Shown: positions 34,251 through 47,447 of the stretch, in pieces
How positions within the stretch are numbered: the first letter of the stretch is position 1
Layout: the number at the start of each line of letters is the position of its first letter
Source of the DNA: Codonopsis lanceolata
Lineage: Eukaryota; Streptophyta; Magnoliopsida; Asterales; Campanulaceae
DNA: 64,000 nt
Reading direction: 5' to 3'
NCBI GenBank assembly: GCA_013146195.2
Contig: CM028379.1
Coordinates: 154,782,437-154,846,436 of the forward strand
The notes under the pieces: generated by a model
Seen by the model: the letters and a program-made list of their open reading frames with translations, nothing else
What the model was told of the DNA's origin: nothing
Databases searched by the model: none
Position numbers and translations under genes: made by a program

Positions 34251-37200
34251 TTAATCAGATAAACCTGCTAAGAATGCCACTCCCGTCGACGGTAACCATG
34301 ATGATCCATATATAAAGTTTGCCACTGTGAACTTGGCTGCCTCCACCACCGACGTAATCACCCGATACCCTGGCCATTTTACCCGCTGACCAACCGCACC
34401 TCCTGGCCCATAGTTCATGTACTCCCCATAGTATAATGTATCTAGGGCAAATGTCGTGTTCCATTCTAGCCATCCCCTGGGTGCAATATGATCACCTATG
34501 TATGATAACATGTATACTGTACGTGAATACAATTTCCATGGTCGGCCTAGGTAGGTTGAGAAATTGCCCTTGGATGCCTCGAGATCAGGTGTAGCTAGGA
34601 TCCTGCATGCGTGGATTGAAATCCCAGTGTTTTGATTCGGGTCTTTTCGGTTTTGTGCAGTAATGGTGTTCTTCTGCATGTCCATTGGCTTGCGGGAATA
34701 TAAGCTACAGTTTTGAAAAACAACTGCAGCATTGCCAAATATGAAGTCGACAGTACCGTATATGTCGCATTCACGGAAAAACTGGCGTTGGGAGTGTACA
34801 TATAACGTGTCTTGGTAGCCTTGTACACTGCATCGGTAGACCACTGCGTGGTCTGCACCGATGCGGAGAGCCACAGCTTGATGCTTGCTTGGTCCAGCCC
34901 AGTTCACAAATGTCATGTCCCGAGCAATGAAACCGGCTCCCGTTGCAGCTACATTACAAGCCAATTCAAATTACACTAAGTTAAACGCTGGTTATATAAT
35001 TTATCCTTAAATCGTTTCGACTAAGTTTGGAAGAGAATATATGACTGTTTAATGTGGAGACAAGTGGGGGCAAGAATGAAGAAATAATGGAGTATGGATA
35101 AATCAGTGTGGTTGCTAGCTAGCTATATAGGTAGTGGGCATTGATCAAGGACTTAACCACATGAATGACCTAACCCATGTCCCACCTTCAAAAATATGAT
35201 CCTCTTTATGGTCCTGGCTCTTGTAGTATGGGGGTAATGGGAAGGAAAACCATGGGAAAGAAAGGTGGAGAAAGAAAATAATCACTAGTCTTGTGCTTGT
35301 GTGCGAATGGAAAAGGACAGCAACATGCATAAAAAGTTAAAGAGAATCAATCAAAACAAAATTACTCTCTTCTTAAAAAATCATTATATTTTAGGAAACG
35401 TACTCAGATTCCTAATCTTTCTTTTTGAAAATGTTTTTTTTTAATTTCTATTAATTTGCTAGATACTTTAATTAATGTGTCCTACTCTTACACCTCTAAG
35501 TTGTTCCCCGATGGAGAGATTTATTTAAGTTCCTGAATGGAGCCATTTATTTAAGAGATTAGCCTCACATTTAAAGTTGTATGGAGACACCTCATAAGGA
35601 CAAAAAAAAAACAATGTAATTCCTTTTAGAATTAAATTTTCATTAACCGACAATGTAGAATATTTTTTTTATATAAACGACCTTTGAAACATAATAAGTG
35701 ACCAACCAAAATTTAAAAGAATTAAGACAATTATTATGATTGACAAGTATCATGTTCCAATGACCACTCATGGAAAAAAAATTCTACACCGCTAATAAAC
35801 TTTTTGTACAACTTTTTCATATAAATCATGGACTTTCTTTACGATTGACTCTATTTCGTTTCGTAAAATAAGATGTTTGCAAGCAGGGAACAAATTACAA
35901 ATATATGATTAATTAGAAGTGCTATTATTTGAATTATTACATACATAACACCTATGTTTATATAAAAAATTAATATTTGTATAATTTTCTTTTGCCAACT
36001 GGATGGCAATAATGAAAAGGCTAATTTTGTTAATTTCATAAGGATAACAAGAAATTCTTATACGTGGTCCGAACAGCTTTAGCCTTTAGGAGGAGCCGGG
36101 GAAAAACATAGCACGTGCAAATATGGACAACATGCATGAACTTATGGCTCATAATTTTGCCCTTTCAAAAGTTACGAAGAAAGAGAGAGAAAAAGGTGAG
36201 GTAATATAATTTACCGAAAGATGCGGTATGGAATGTCGTCACGTTGTCAAAAATACTAATTCCGCCTGAAATGACAGTTTTACCCTTTCCATCTCCTATA
36301 AACATTAAATTAGTCTTCTTCCTCCCAACTTTCAAATTCTTCTCTTCATACCTGTGATTTGTAAATATCTCAAAGTCAATCTTTATAGCTTGTGGTTCAT
36401 CAGCCTAGTAAAAGTATTTCTGAGAGCGGTACAAGCACAAAATGCAAATTGAGTTTAAATGCAGATGCAGTTTCATTTTCTGTTACTTGTAAAATTATCA
36501 CCCTTCCCATGATCTTTACTATATCACCATCGGTGACGGTGAGAACAAAAATATAAATATAATATGGGATACGAGACAGAGACAGAGGTGTCCTACACTT
36601 GCTAGGAATTAAATGCAGTAAAGTTGGCATTTTCCTTTATTTTTAGTTGATACGCACCAAATGCACAATTAAAGACCTACCAGTAGTACGTACACTCTTT
36701 CCTACAGTATCGATCGACGATCATCCTCTTCCTCCAAAACATGTGAGCAGATAAGAAATTATAAACATCTAAACTAGTATACCCACTTATTGCAATTGCG
36801 TTGTCCAAGACTATCATCATTTACCCCCGAGGAAATGGGGGAGGCACTCCAAATTCCAAATGCTTTTATTTCACCAATATTCTAATGAATCTATTTTTAT
36901 TTTTAAACAAAACGCGTTAGTTCTCACTTTCACTAAACATTTAAACAAACAACCTTTTGCTTCATCATTTTCCATTCATACCAAATTACATCATAATTAA
37001 AGCCCCTGTGCCTGTGCCTGTACCATCCAACTAAAATATTACCAGCTACTTCCACCCTATAAATTAGTCTCATTTAACAAGTTAACTTTTTTAATATTTG
37101 TAATTATTCAAATTGCATGAAATTAATTAGCAACGTACTATTTTTTAAAAAAAAAATAGAACCATTTTTTGACACACAAAAACAAATTTAAAAAAAAAAA

Positions 37201-39218
37201 CTATTTATTTTAAAACGGAGGAAGTAATTATTAACGTAATAAAGAGAAAAAGACCACAATCAACTAATCACATTCAAGTTTTGTCATAATGGTCAAGTCA
37301 ATGATAAACAATATGTCGCATCATTTTCAAACAGTACTACGTACTCCCTCCGACCTATATATAAGCAAAAATAACCAATTTCACACAGATTAAGAAAGTA
37401 AGTTAAGTTAGTTAAATTGTCTTGATTTTATATAAAATAAAAGTATAATTACTAAAATACCCTTAGGAATCCCACTCATCAAAACGGATAATAATTAATG
37501 CAATTTTAACTCATTATAATCAATTCATTATAGCTCATTTTATTAGTGGCTCTTTGTGTATTGGGAATGTGCATCCATCTTGAAAAACAAAAGAATTAAC
37601 AAGGGGTATTTTTGGTACAAAACTTCTTGAAAGTTGTGAGTAGAGTTTAATATGGTGATTTTTGCTTATATTTAGGTCCAAAAAAATTTGATTTTTTTTG
37701 CTTATATATAGGTCGGAGGGAGTACTATTTATCTTTTAAATCCCAAAACAAGATGATAGTAAAATAACAAGAAATGACAAACATATTATTGATATATTTC
37801 AAAATTAAATTGCTAAAAATTCAATTAAAAAAACAAAAAACTATCGGCTGAAATAAAGATTAAGTAGAGATAAGCTCAGAAATAAAAATGAAATTTCACG
37901 TGAAAAAAAATACTACTAAAAGTTAGAATGACACAGCTAGTATGATGACTTCACTGAAGTCAATTATGCTATCAAAATCAAACCCATGAAAATAACAAGG
38001 CGCCTTTCAATTGTTGCGAATACTGACCAGTGGTATTAACGTCATTTCCTCCAAAGAAATTCAAAAAAGAGTTTCGTTCGTTTTATCTATAAAACAAAGC
38101 TAACACATAATTTCGTGTACACATATGCAATTATGCATGCTAGATAGTAGATAACAGTAGTTATGTACCAAGGTATTGTTTGCAAAATAAAAATTACTAG
38201 TATAAGCATTACTCAAAACAGAATAGAAAGGAAAATTTTGTATTTACCTTCCTGCCCTCACGTATATTATGGTTCGACTATTACTGTGTTCAGGCGATTT
38301 CTTGATCGCCTCGGCAATCGTCTTCACCGTCCCATTCCCGTCTTGCGAAACCACGATATCCGCTCGGATTGCCGCCACCGGCATATCCAGCAACAATCTC
38401 TCTCTCCTACTCAGCCACTTCGGGAATTTCGTGGCATCGACATCAGACGCCATTAACCTCCGCCGGCGGTTCTGAATCGGCACTCCCGCGAAATCCTCGT
38501 CCCCGTTCGCCGCTGCATATATCGCCAAGCAATTACTCACCAGCGCCGACAAATCCCTCAATCTCTCCTGCATTTGATTCTTCACGTAACCGTTCTCTAC
38601 CTCCGACAGTCCGTCCGTACATGTGTCCTGGTTTGTGAGGGCTGCGCTGAGCCACGTCATCACGTCGTGTGCTCCCCCCGCCTTCTGCTGCTGTTGCTGT
38701 GCATCCGATGATGACGCGACGGAGAACAGCGAGCGCGAGAGCTGGTCTACGGAGTCATCGAGAAGCTCGAGGCAGTCCTCGTACGCCGATCGTACACGTG
38801 TATCCATCTGGAGGTTGTTGATCTCTGAAGTACTGTACAGCGCCCTGCCGACGCGTTGGAGCGTCATGTTGACGGAAATGTGGACGAGGTCGGAGTCGGA
38901 GGCGGTGAGTGATCCGGGAAAGTCGAGGAGCGAGTTGACACAGAGGCTCTCGTAACGAGTTTTGCTGCAGGTTCGGGAAATGGCTTGGGTAGGCCTGCTG
39001 TGGGATATATTCTGAGAATTATTGCCCGAGGCTCTGGCTCGGAGCTCCACGAATAGTGCCACGGAGACGCCCGAGGCAACAAGGAGGGTGAGGGAGAAGA
39101 TAAGCAAGAACTTGAGTCTGGACCTTGGTCTGATGGTGGAGGATGACGTGGCATCAGCGGCTTGGCTTGCTGAATGCGAAGATCCAGGCTCGGACACTCC
39201 AAGCCTGCCGTAGCCCAT
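34251..39218 (-). CDS. Pectin methylesterase with PMEI pro-region (type I)
   Basis: Three exons on the minus strand, 39218-38248, 36351-36215 and 34948-34251, have consensus splice sites (AAG/GTAAAT, ACAG/GTATG, TCG/GTAAAT, TGTAG/CTGC) and give 601 residues. A signal-anchor segment (about 36-57) directs secretion to the wall. PMEI-like residues C84, C93, C149, C200 and C230 lie in the inhibitor pro-region. RRRRL (251-255) and RRERLLL (271-277) are the usual processing sites before the enzyme. The catalytic set is complete: Q393, Q415, D416 (GYQDTLYVH), nucleophile D437 (GTVDFIFGNA), R505 and W507 (YLGRPW). Their spacings equal those of carrot PME. The enzyme demethylates homogalacturonan. Intron 1 carries a Stowaway MITE. 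A TATAAAAC box lies at 39295-39288. Likely functional. Confidence 0.95.
37344..37722. mobile_element. Stowaway MITE in pectinesterase intron 1
   Basis: CTCCCTCCGACCTATATATA at the left and TATATATAGGTCGGAGGGAG at the right are perfect inverted repeats, with TA on both sides (37342-37343, 37723-37724). This is the classical Stowaway terminus and target, 379 bases with no coding capacity. Confidence 0.92.
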
Positions 39219-39287
39219 GTTATTTTTTGCTTAGCTCGAAAAAAGAGAAGAAAAGGCAAAACAAGTAGGGAGAGAGGAAGTGGCGGT

Positions 39288-39295
39288 GTTTTATA
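39288..39295 (-). promoter_or_regulatory. TATA box of the pectin methylesterase gene
   Basis: The minus strand reads TATAAAAC 70 bases upstream of the ATG at 39218. A short CT-rich leader lies between them, a normal plant promoter spacing for a short 5' UTR. Confidence 0.6.
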
Positions 39296-41265
39296 GTGGT
39301 CCGAATGAATGGAATATTTTGTTTAGTGGAGAAGTAGGGAGGTTCTTACATAAACTGTACGCAAGTGAGCGAGAGAGAGAGAAAGAGCAATTAATTATGG
39401 AAGTTAGTTTGTCGGATAATTACAAGGGTAATGCTAGGGTCACTCTAATAATATTTAATTTTGTGTATTAAATGATGTGATATTTTATGTATCATATTGT
39501 TAACATAATTTTTTAACTTATAGTAGAGTCTATAAAATATCAAATAACACACCATTTGATATACAAATTTAAATGTTCATTGAGTAGCTCTAGTATTACT
39601 CTAATTACAATTACTTTTCTGGGGCGGTGAATTTTTTTAGTCTCTCCGTCCACAAAAAAAAACAAAATATATATATATATATATGATGTTTTGGGATTTG
39701 AAATATATTGTAAAGACTAAATTATCTATATTCAAACATTAATAAGGTGTCTTGATATTCTTATCCAAAGAGTCAAACACGAGTTAAAATGTCAATAAAT
39801 ATAAGTAGAATTTAAAAAAAAAGTTATTTTAAAACTTACAAAGTGTCATCTATTTTGGAATTAAAAAAACTCTCCCAATACGTCGTACTCCCTCCATTCT
39901 TAAATTATCGTCCTAGTTGACCTGACGTACGGATTAAGAAAAAACAATTGACTTAATTATTTATATTTGTTTAATGTGTAGTTTTCTTTAAAACTCATGT
40001 GTACATGTGGCTCATAATTAATGTAGGGTGAAAAAGTAAGGATAAAATGGTAAAAATAATATTCTAAAAAAATATATTTCAAATTGGATAATTATTTTGG
40101 AACGGATGAAAAATAAAAAAATGACGATATTTTAAGACGGAGGGAGTATTGTATATCAGCCGTCTTTGGAGCATAAAATGTGGTTAAAATTTAAACACAT
40201 CAAAATAAATATTATAATTGACATGTATCATATTTTAAAAATTACATGTATAAAAAAGGTTTTATAATGTTGGTGGATAATCATTATATAAACCAAAAAG
40301 AAGAAGATAAAAAAAGAGGAGAGGATGGGTAGTTAAGAAGTCGATGTCGTAAGGATTAGCTGTTCACTACTCAGGCCACTTAGAGTCTTAAGAGAGTGGA
40401 GTGGAACGGACCACCGTTTAGTAAGTTGGAGTTTTGGACTAGGTTCAAGGTTTTAGGCTTGACTCTTTCTTGTTCAAGCATATATGTCAACAAATAAAGT
40501 GAAGTCTCAGATTTATCATTAGAAGAAGAATGGGCAATACGGCAATACCCAATAGTGAATTCTGGTAGTAACTGAATGCCTACAACCTTCTTTTAACCGT
40601 CAAGTGTTGACGATGATCGTTCTTGTGTGGGGTGGCCACTATTTGCTTTTTTGACACTTGTTACATATTCATGTTTACAAGGTTTAGCCTTCTCTTCCAC
40701 TTAAAAAAATCTACATCCCTTATTAAAAGTTAATTTTTTAAGACAATAAAATTTTTAGTAATACATTAGTAATAAAATGATAATTTTATTTCTTATATTT
40801 TTAAAGTAATTTTTTAAATGAAATATTCAAATATGAAATAGTAAATTTTTTGTCTGAAATGAAAAAACTACTTTATTTTAATTTTCTCTTTGTAATGGTT
40901 TAATTAGAAAGTAAAAATGGGAGATAGAGAGGAAATTGGGTAAGTAAAAAATTAAAATTAAAACAAATCACAAACCACTAACCACAAAATCAAACATGTA
41001 AACGAATAGAGCCTTTGTTTTTTCTAACATGTGTATATATCAAATATGAATATGCTTGGAAAGGGTAATATATAAACTAATAAAGTTTAGGAATTAACAA
41101 CATTGATTGAATCACTTATTTATAAAGAGAGTTATAATTAGGGATACACTTGAAGTATGATATAAGAAACATTTAAAATGAAGGAATCATAATAAAGAAA
41201 GAACTAGACAAAATAATTAATATTAAATAATAATTACAAATAAATAAGAATAAATACAAAATATA
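39296..41265. other. AT-rich intergenic DNA upstream of the pectinesterase gene
   Basis: No gene is seen. It contains a MITE at 39888-40146, a short AT run near 39667 and another CTCTCCGTCC...ACTCTCCC inverted-repeat-like block at 39642-39876. Bases 40300-41265 show nothing recognisable; the part near 41265 would be downstream sequence of the copia remnant. Confidence 0.55.
39888..40146. mobile_element. Stowaway MITE
   Basis: The left end CTCCCTCCATTCTTAAATTA and right end TATTTTAAGACGGAGGGAG are imperfect inverted repeats flanked by TA on both sides. It lies about 0.7 kb upstream of the pectinesterase start codon. Confidence 0.85.
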
Positions 41266-42140
41266 TTATTCTCTAATATGTCCTCGCAAGATAGACGACC
41301 GAGAGGAGAGACCAATCTTGTGAAGTAATTGATGAAACCGTTGGCGAGTAAGAGACTTGGTCAGTGCATCTGCCAACTGATCAACCGAGGAAACATGGCA
41401 AACCCGCATAAACTCATCATGAACTTGTTGTCGGATGAAGTGAAAGTCAAGGGGCACCTCCTTCATGCGAGTATGGAAGACCGAGTTGGAGCAGAGACTA
41501 GTGGCCCCCACATTACCACAATAAAGAACGGATTGAATGGAAGAGGTGAGACCGAGCTCTCCGAGCAGAGACACAATCCAGCGGACTTAAGCAGTTGTGG
41601 CACCGACAGCCCGATATTTAGCTTCAGTCGAAAAGCGAGCAACAATACGTTGTTTCTTAGAGCTCCAAGAGACCGGGTTGCTTCCAAGGTAGACAATGTA
41701 GGCACTAGTGAAGATGTAGTCATCTTTGTTGCCCACCCAATCAGCATCGGTAAATGGATGGAGAGCTGGGGAGGACTGGCGATGAAATAGAATGTCATTA
41801 TTAATAGACTCGTAGAGGTACCGAAGAACTCGCTTGGCCGCATTCCAATGCTCGGTAGTCGACCTATGCATGAACTGGGAGAGTTTGTTGACAGCATATG
41901 CAACATTTGGGTGAGTAAGAGATAGATACTGAAGACTCCCAACCACTCCCCGAAATTCTGTCAGATTAGTGAGAGCAGTGCCCGACCGAAGTGATAAGTT
42001 TGGCGAGGTGGGGAGTTGAGTAGCAACCGGGAGAGCATCTGTCATGCCCGTACAAGCAAGGAAATCGGCAATGTACCCACGCTGTGAGAGCAGACGACCA
42101 CTTGGTCGCTTGATGACCTCACCACTAAAGAGCATGAAGC
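41266..42140 (-). pseudogene. Ty1/copia pol remnant (end of RT and RNase H)
   Basis: From 42135 down: EVIKRPSGRLLSQRGYIADF, then LTEFRGVVGSLQYLSLTHPN. RNase H follows with FTDADWVGNKDDYIFTSAYI and SWSSKKQRIVARFSTEAKYR, a stop near 41587, and after a frame change NSVFHTRMKEVPLDFHFIRQ and DQLADALTKSLTRQRF. It is broken by at least one stop and one frameshift. The upstream end stops at about 42140, where a fragment of a Tat-type LTR begins. It is a different family from the remnant at 9215-10225 (LFHRQSSPALHPF type). Confidence 0.87.
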
Positions 42141-42385
42141 GGCTCCACTAAGTGGGGTGCGGTTCCATGAAGTGGGGAGCGGCTCCATTGGGGCTTTTCA
42201 CGACAAAATGGAATTTTCGATTTAAACCATGATATGTTTTATGTTTATCATTTAACTTCCGTTAAGTCCAGTTAACTGAAGCACTAACGGAAAATCATTT
42301 TTATAAATCCAATAAATTTATAAAATATATATGATCATTATTATAGAACATTATATCCCAAGGGTACGAAATTAGGGTGTCTACA
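42141..42385 (-). repeat. Fragment of a Tat-type LTR
   Basis: On the minus strand it starts TGTAGACACCCTAATTTCGT at 42385, matching the LTR starts at 48365 (plus) and 55100 (minus). It runs about 245 bases and includes repeated GCGGCTCCA/TTCC dyad-like segments (42148-42195). The downstream part is missing. It begins inside the RNase H sequence of the neighbouring Tat pol remnant. Confidence 0.7.
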
Positions 42386-44511
42386 AGTGTAGACCACTAT
42401 CTTCCGAACACCAATGTCTTGAGCGAGCTCAAATCCCGCAATCAGATCTTCATACTCTGCCTGGTTGTTAGACTCTGGAAACTTGAAGCGCAAAGCTTTC
42501 TCGAACTCTTTATCCTGCTAGAGTGGTTCCAACAATAGGCCTGCACCATTCCCTAACTTGCTGGCCACTCCATCAACGTGGAGTTCCCAACAATAATCTG
42601 GGCGAGGTTGTTGAATGGGGGCAGGTGTAGGCTCGCCTTGAGGAAGAGTTTCTTCCTCGCCGAGGTTGGTAATCTATCTGGAATTTTGTCAGCTCGATCG
42701 ACTAGGTGAAAAGTCGACCAGAAAAGTTCGGTTTGTGCAAGATCTTTCTGAGATGAGTGTCCGCGTACTCAATGATCACATGTGCACAGAAAAGTAAGCT
42801 CGTAATTTTCAAGCAACAACAACAAGCGAATAAACCAATTTTTCCGCATTAAAATAGCGACCCTCTACTGTAGTGAGGACCTTAGAGACATAGTAAACAT
42901 ACTTTTGAACATTACATTCCTTCCTAGCTAGAACAACGGCCACAACCTAATCTGTGGCCGCCAAATAAACATACAAAATCTCGCCCACAACCGGGCTACT
43001 CAACAAATGAGGCTGCCCCAAGTAATCCTTTAGTTGCTTAAAACCTTCTCGCATTCTGATGTCCACTCAAAATCCTTGTTGCCCCGGTGGATGTTGAAGA
43101 ATGGGAGACATCGCTCAGCCGACCTGGAGATGAAGCAACCAAGAGCGATGATTCTGTTGTTAAGTCGTTGGATGTCTTTAATGCACTTTGGGGGCTTCAT
43201 CTTGATTAATGCCTCAATTTTTTCAGGATTCACCTTTATTCCCTTTTCATTCACCATGAATCCCAGGAACTTACCCGCTTTCACCCCGAACACATATTTG
43301 TTCGAGTTGAGTTTCATATTATGCTTCCTGAGATTGCTGAAGGTTTCCTCCAAATCAATAGTATGGTCGTGACCTTTCAATTTCACGACCATGTCATCAA
43401 TGTAAGCTTCTACATTCTTGTCGATCTGCGAGCTGAAAACCCTGTTGACCGTTCGCTAATAGGTAGCAACTGCATTTTTCAGCTCAAATAACATCATCTT
43501 ATAACAAAACAGGCCGCCCGCTGCTCAGAACGCAGTTAGTGCCTTGTATTCTTCGTTCATTTTCACATGATGGTATCCAGAGTACGCATCGACGAAGCTT
43601 AGAAGCTCAAACCCCGCAATGGTATCCACTAGTTTATCAATGTGTGGAAGGGGATAGCAATCGTTCAGGCAAGCTTTATTCAAATCGGTGAAGTACACGC
43701 ACATCCTTAACTTGTCATTTTCTTTTTTCACCATGACCACATTGGCCAACCAGGTCGGGTAATAAATTTATTCAATTATGTCTACCCGGAGTTGCTTTTC
43801 GACTTCCTAATCGCTTTGTCTTTTTCCAAGGAGAACTGTCTTGGCCGTTGCGGGACAGCTTTCGCCCAGTGGACATGTGAGATTTTTCCTTGTGACTGAT
43901 GGTGATAGTCTAATCCTCAGTCGACAAGATCAGCTTCTGCTTCTTCATTTGGATGTCCCGGACATACTCCAGCACTGCCCAGGGCTAACTCTTTAAGACC
44001 CCCACCCCCTCATCAGTGTAAAATTTTGCTCGCTGATGATGAATGGAAGCCACCATTTGGAACTTGGTCATGCTGGGTACCCCTAAAATAATGTTATAGG
44101 GGGACTTCAAATCAATCATAATAAAGGTAATCTTCTCCATTCTGGAACGACTACCTTCACTGATCAAAACCTCCAATTCAATTGTGCCCTTGACCGACAT
44201 ACGGCTTCAAGCAGTCATCTTTCAACCCCAATGCCTGAAAGCAGGAGTAATACATGACGTCACTGCATGCTCCTGTATCAATCAGCATTCTGTGGACCAA
44301 CCATCCATCCAGTACGACCGAAACAACCAAAGACTATTCTCTGGCCAGACCAGTACTCGCGAGGTCGACGTGAGTAAATTGAATAGTCTCTTCCCCTGCC
44401 TGTAAAGTTTTGGGGAAATCTGCCACCTTTGACAGGGAATAAATCTATTTTCCCAGATGCGTTAGAGTAGGTTCTTCCTCCAGAATAACATTGATCACTC
44501 CACGAACATGT
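42386..44511 (-). pseudogene. Tat-lineage Ty3/gypsy protease, RT and RNase H remnant
   Basis: Going down from 44511: HVRGVINVILEEE, then protease MLIDTGACSDVMYYSCFQAL with an intact DTG (about 44280), PYNIILGVPSM, and RT motifs VMVKKENDKLRMCVYFTDLN and DCYPLPHIDKLVD. MNEEYKALTAF follows. After several stops come NMKLNSNKYVFGVKAGKFLG and IQRLNNRIIALGCFISRS. RNase H ends in FPESNNQAEYEDLIAG near 42470. Integrase is absent. The same reading continues at 48364-48309 on the other side of the hAT insertion, showing the original was continuous. Many stops and shifts show an old copy. Confidence 0.85.
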
Positions 44512-45019
44512 GGTGCATCTAGACATGCCCATTCGGCTCCGGAATCGGCAGTTCTCTGAAGTAATTTTTACGAATCAGGAACCGGCACAGTTCGGTTCTA
44601 AACCGTGAACCGCTTTCACGATTCACGGTTCACCAAATTTAAGTTTTTTGATTTTTTTTGATTTTTTAAAAAAACTATGTTTAAGCATTTGTAAAAAAAA
44701 CTATTTTTAAATATTTTTTGATTTTTTAAAAGTGGCAAAAAGTCATTATTTTAACATTGTGTAAACATTTTATACTCTGTAAAATAGCAACAATATTTTG
44801 TAAAAAAAAGGGACGGTACCCTGAACAATTTTATTAATATAATAAAAAATTACACTGAGGGGGACAACTAATGAACTAAAGTCAAAAGAGTCTTAGCTCT
44901 AAGTTACATTTTTTTTAAATAAATAAAATAATCTAATCTAAAAATTATAACTTACAATATATAAATTAAAAACTCTAATCTAAATATTACAATTTACTTA
45001 TCGAAACGAGCGGCGTTGT

Positions 45020-47122
45020 TCAATCGCTCATGGTTGTTATATCATAATCAAAGACCTCCACCTCCTCAGAAGTAACTACCTTGTCTTGTGTTCGAGTCGC
45101 TGCTTTAACCCAATCGCCCATCAAAAGTTGAAATTCTAAATTTCTTGGGCTCAATTGATATCTTCTTTCATCCAAAACGTAGCCGGACATGCTAAATGCA
45201 TGTTCAACAGCGACGGTTAAGGCATGAGCAGCTAGGATCTCCTTTGCAATTAATGATAGAGTTAGATAATTTTGGGTCATTCTCGCCCACCACTTTAAAA
45301 TATCAAAATTTTCTATAGGACCAAAATTAATTAATAAATATAAATCAAGTTTTAATGTATTTTAATCGTCTCGTGCTCGTTTTTGAGTTCTTGTATTAAT
45401 AAAATTATCAACCCAAGAAAAATGGTCATCACTAAGTTGACTACTACTAGTAGTACTTACATTTTCATTCCTAATATTAGTATCATAAATTGTGTTATAT
45501 TCTTTAAAAAGTGAATATAAAATATTTTTAACTTCATTCGAAATATTTGTTGGATTTAGAATATGGTCAGTTGAAAATAAGTCAATGCTATTGGGGAATA
45601 ACTTATCATAATAATATGTTAGCATTGCTTCTAAACCATCTTTTCTTATTCTAGGATCTAATATTTTAGCTACTAAAAACAATGGCGGAATGTTCAAAAA
45701 ATATTTTAGTCATTTTATTCTCATATTAGCAATACATTCACATAAAATTTGATAATCTTTAAAATGTTTGAATATATAACTAATTTTAGCACAATGTTCT
45801 AAAAGTAATACAAAAGTAGGATAATAAGAACCGTATAATTATTCGATAACGTCGTTAAAAACTTTTAAAATCATCTTTAAATTTTCACAAATATCTCATT
45901 GATGAGGAAATATCAGAAGAGTGTAAATTATCGGTTGAAAAAATGCACATAATTGTTTCCGATGTTGATACCATTTATATAACAGTTTATAGGTGGAATT
46001 CCATCGGTTTGGAACATCTAAATGAAATGATTTAGGTTTTATATTTTGTTGTCTACAAAATTTAGCCCATTTTTTTTTAAATATTATGTGTCTCGTTAAA
46101 ACTGATGTTATGTTCCTAATTAGTTGAACTTCATCACGTAAAGTCGTCAAACCATCTTGCACACACAAATTTAAAATAAGACATGCATCTAACATGAAAA
46201 AATTTACCACCAATTGATGGTTGACAAAATGAAATGCGTTCAGGTAAAGTAGCATTATTATTTGAAGCATTATTAAATCCAATTGAAAATATTTTTTTTA
46301 TCTAAACCATATTTTTTAAAGCATTCATATTTTTTATGGAAATATTACGAGCATTATGTACAGTATCAAAGTTTAAATCTAATTAATCGTTTTTGCATTG
46401 TCCACGAGTTATCAAAATCCAATGACATGTAAGTGCTATATAACCATGTCGTTGCCATTTATCACTCCAAATATCTACACATATTGAAACTTTTTGCAAT
46501 AAATTTATAAGCATAGTAATTAATATTTTTTTCCTTCAAGGCAAGCAATTTTTGTGTCACGAGTAACCATATTCCTATAAATTTCTTTAACGGCAGGATT
46601 CAATGAAAATTGTGTAAAATTTGCCCATAAAACAACATTTGCAAAATTAAACGGTTGACTTTTAGCACAAATCAAATTTACCATTTGTTTTCTATACATA
46701 CATTCGGTAAATTTAAATAGAGAAGATGTACCTTATTGAGATGAACCCACAACTCCTGTGATTTGTGTTTGACCTTTTTCCATTCCCATTTTGTCGGGAT
46801 GTTTGTTCCTTATGTACTTCTTATACTTGTCGTATCAATTTCCAGTTTTGAAGCTAAATGGGGTGTTGCAATAGTTGCATGTGACTAGGAAATTCTTACC
46901 TTCAAGATGCGCTTTTGTATAATGCAACGTGAACATATCAGATTGTCCAGTTGCTCGACCTCTTGTTGTTCCACCTTCACCTTCGGTTTGAGTGATACTC
47001 TCTTTAGTATGAGAATGAGTTTCGAATGTGTGGGGATTAACCAACTCATCACTCATTGGATTGTTAACATCATATTTATCATTGCTAAAATCTAAACTAA
47101 TTGGCGTGTCTAAATTTTGCAA
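45020..47122 (-). pseudogene. hAT transposase, BED finger to dimerisation domain, broken
   Basis: Fragments read in order on the minus strand. The N-terminus (47122-46835) ends in a BED-type zinc finger start, CNYCNTPFSFKTGN, with YIRNKHPDK after a stop. A region near 46650 reads QPFNFANVVLWANFTQF. The middle (46282-45896) has WNSTYKLLYKWYQHR. PPLFLVAKILDPRIRKDGLE follows at 45690. The C-terminal dimerisation domain (45280-45020) reads YLTLSLIAKEILAAHALTVA and EHAFSMSGYVLDERRYQLSP. This is the domain order of Ac-like hAT transposases. At least six stops or shifts inactivate it, so the copy could move only if a related element supplied the enzyme. Confidence 0.85.
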
Positions 47123-47385
47123 AAAAAAAATCTTCGGTACTAACTCTTCTCGACTTGGGGATTTGGGGTCCTTGGAAAGCTTTGTCTTTTCCCTTGTTCA
47201 TGCCGGATCGAGAGGAAGACATTTTTTTAAAATAAAGTAATAAAATGTAGTTAATAGTATAAATTAATAACTAATTTTAAAAGTATTAGTTAACAATAAG
47301 TCAATAACTAGTAAGTATAATATTAAAACAAAATTAAAGTACTTTAATATTAAAGTTAATAAATAATAACAAAAAAATAGTACTA

Positions 47386-47388
<3 letters not shown>

Positions 47389-47441
<53 letters not shown>
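47389..47441. repeat. (AT)n microsatellite
   Basis: About 50 bases of uninterrupted TA dinucleotide repeat lie upstream of the transposase inside the hAT element. The open frame across it (poly Tyr-Ile) is an artefact. Confidence 0.95.

Positions 47442-47447
<6 letters not shown>

Noticed and set aside
38269..39213. Several plus-strand frames across the first pectinesterase exon
   Set aside because: They are shadows of the GC-rich exon. The minus strand has the PMEI cysteines, splice sites and catalytic residues.
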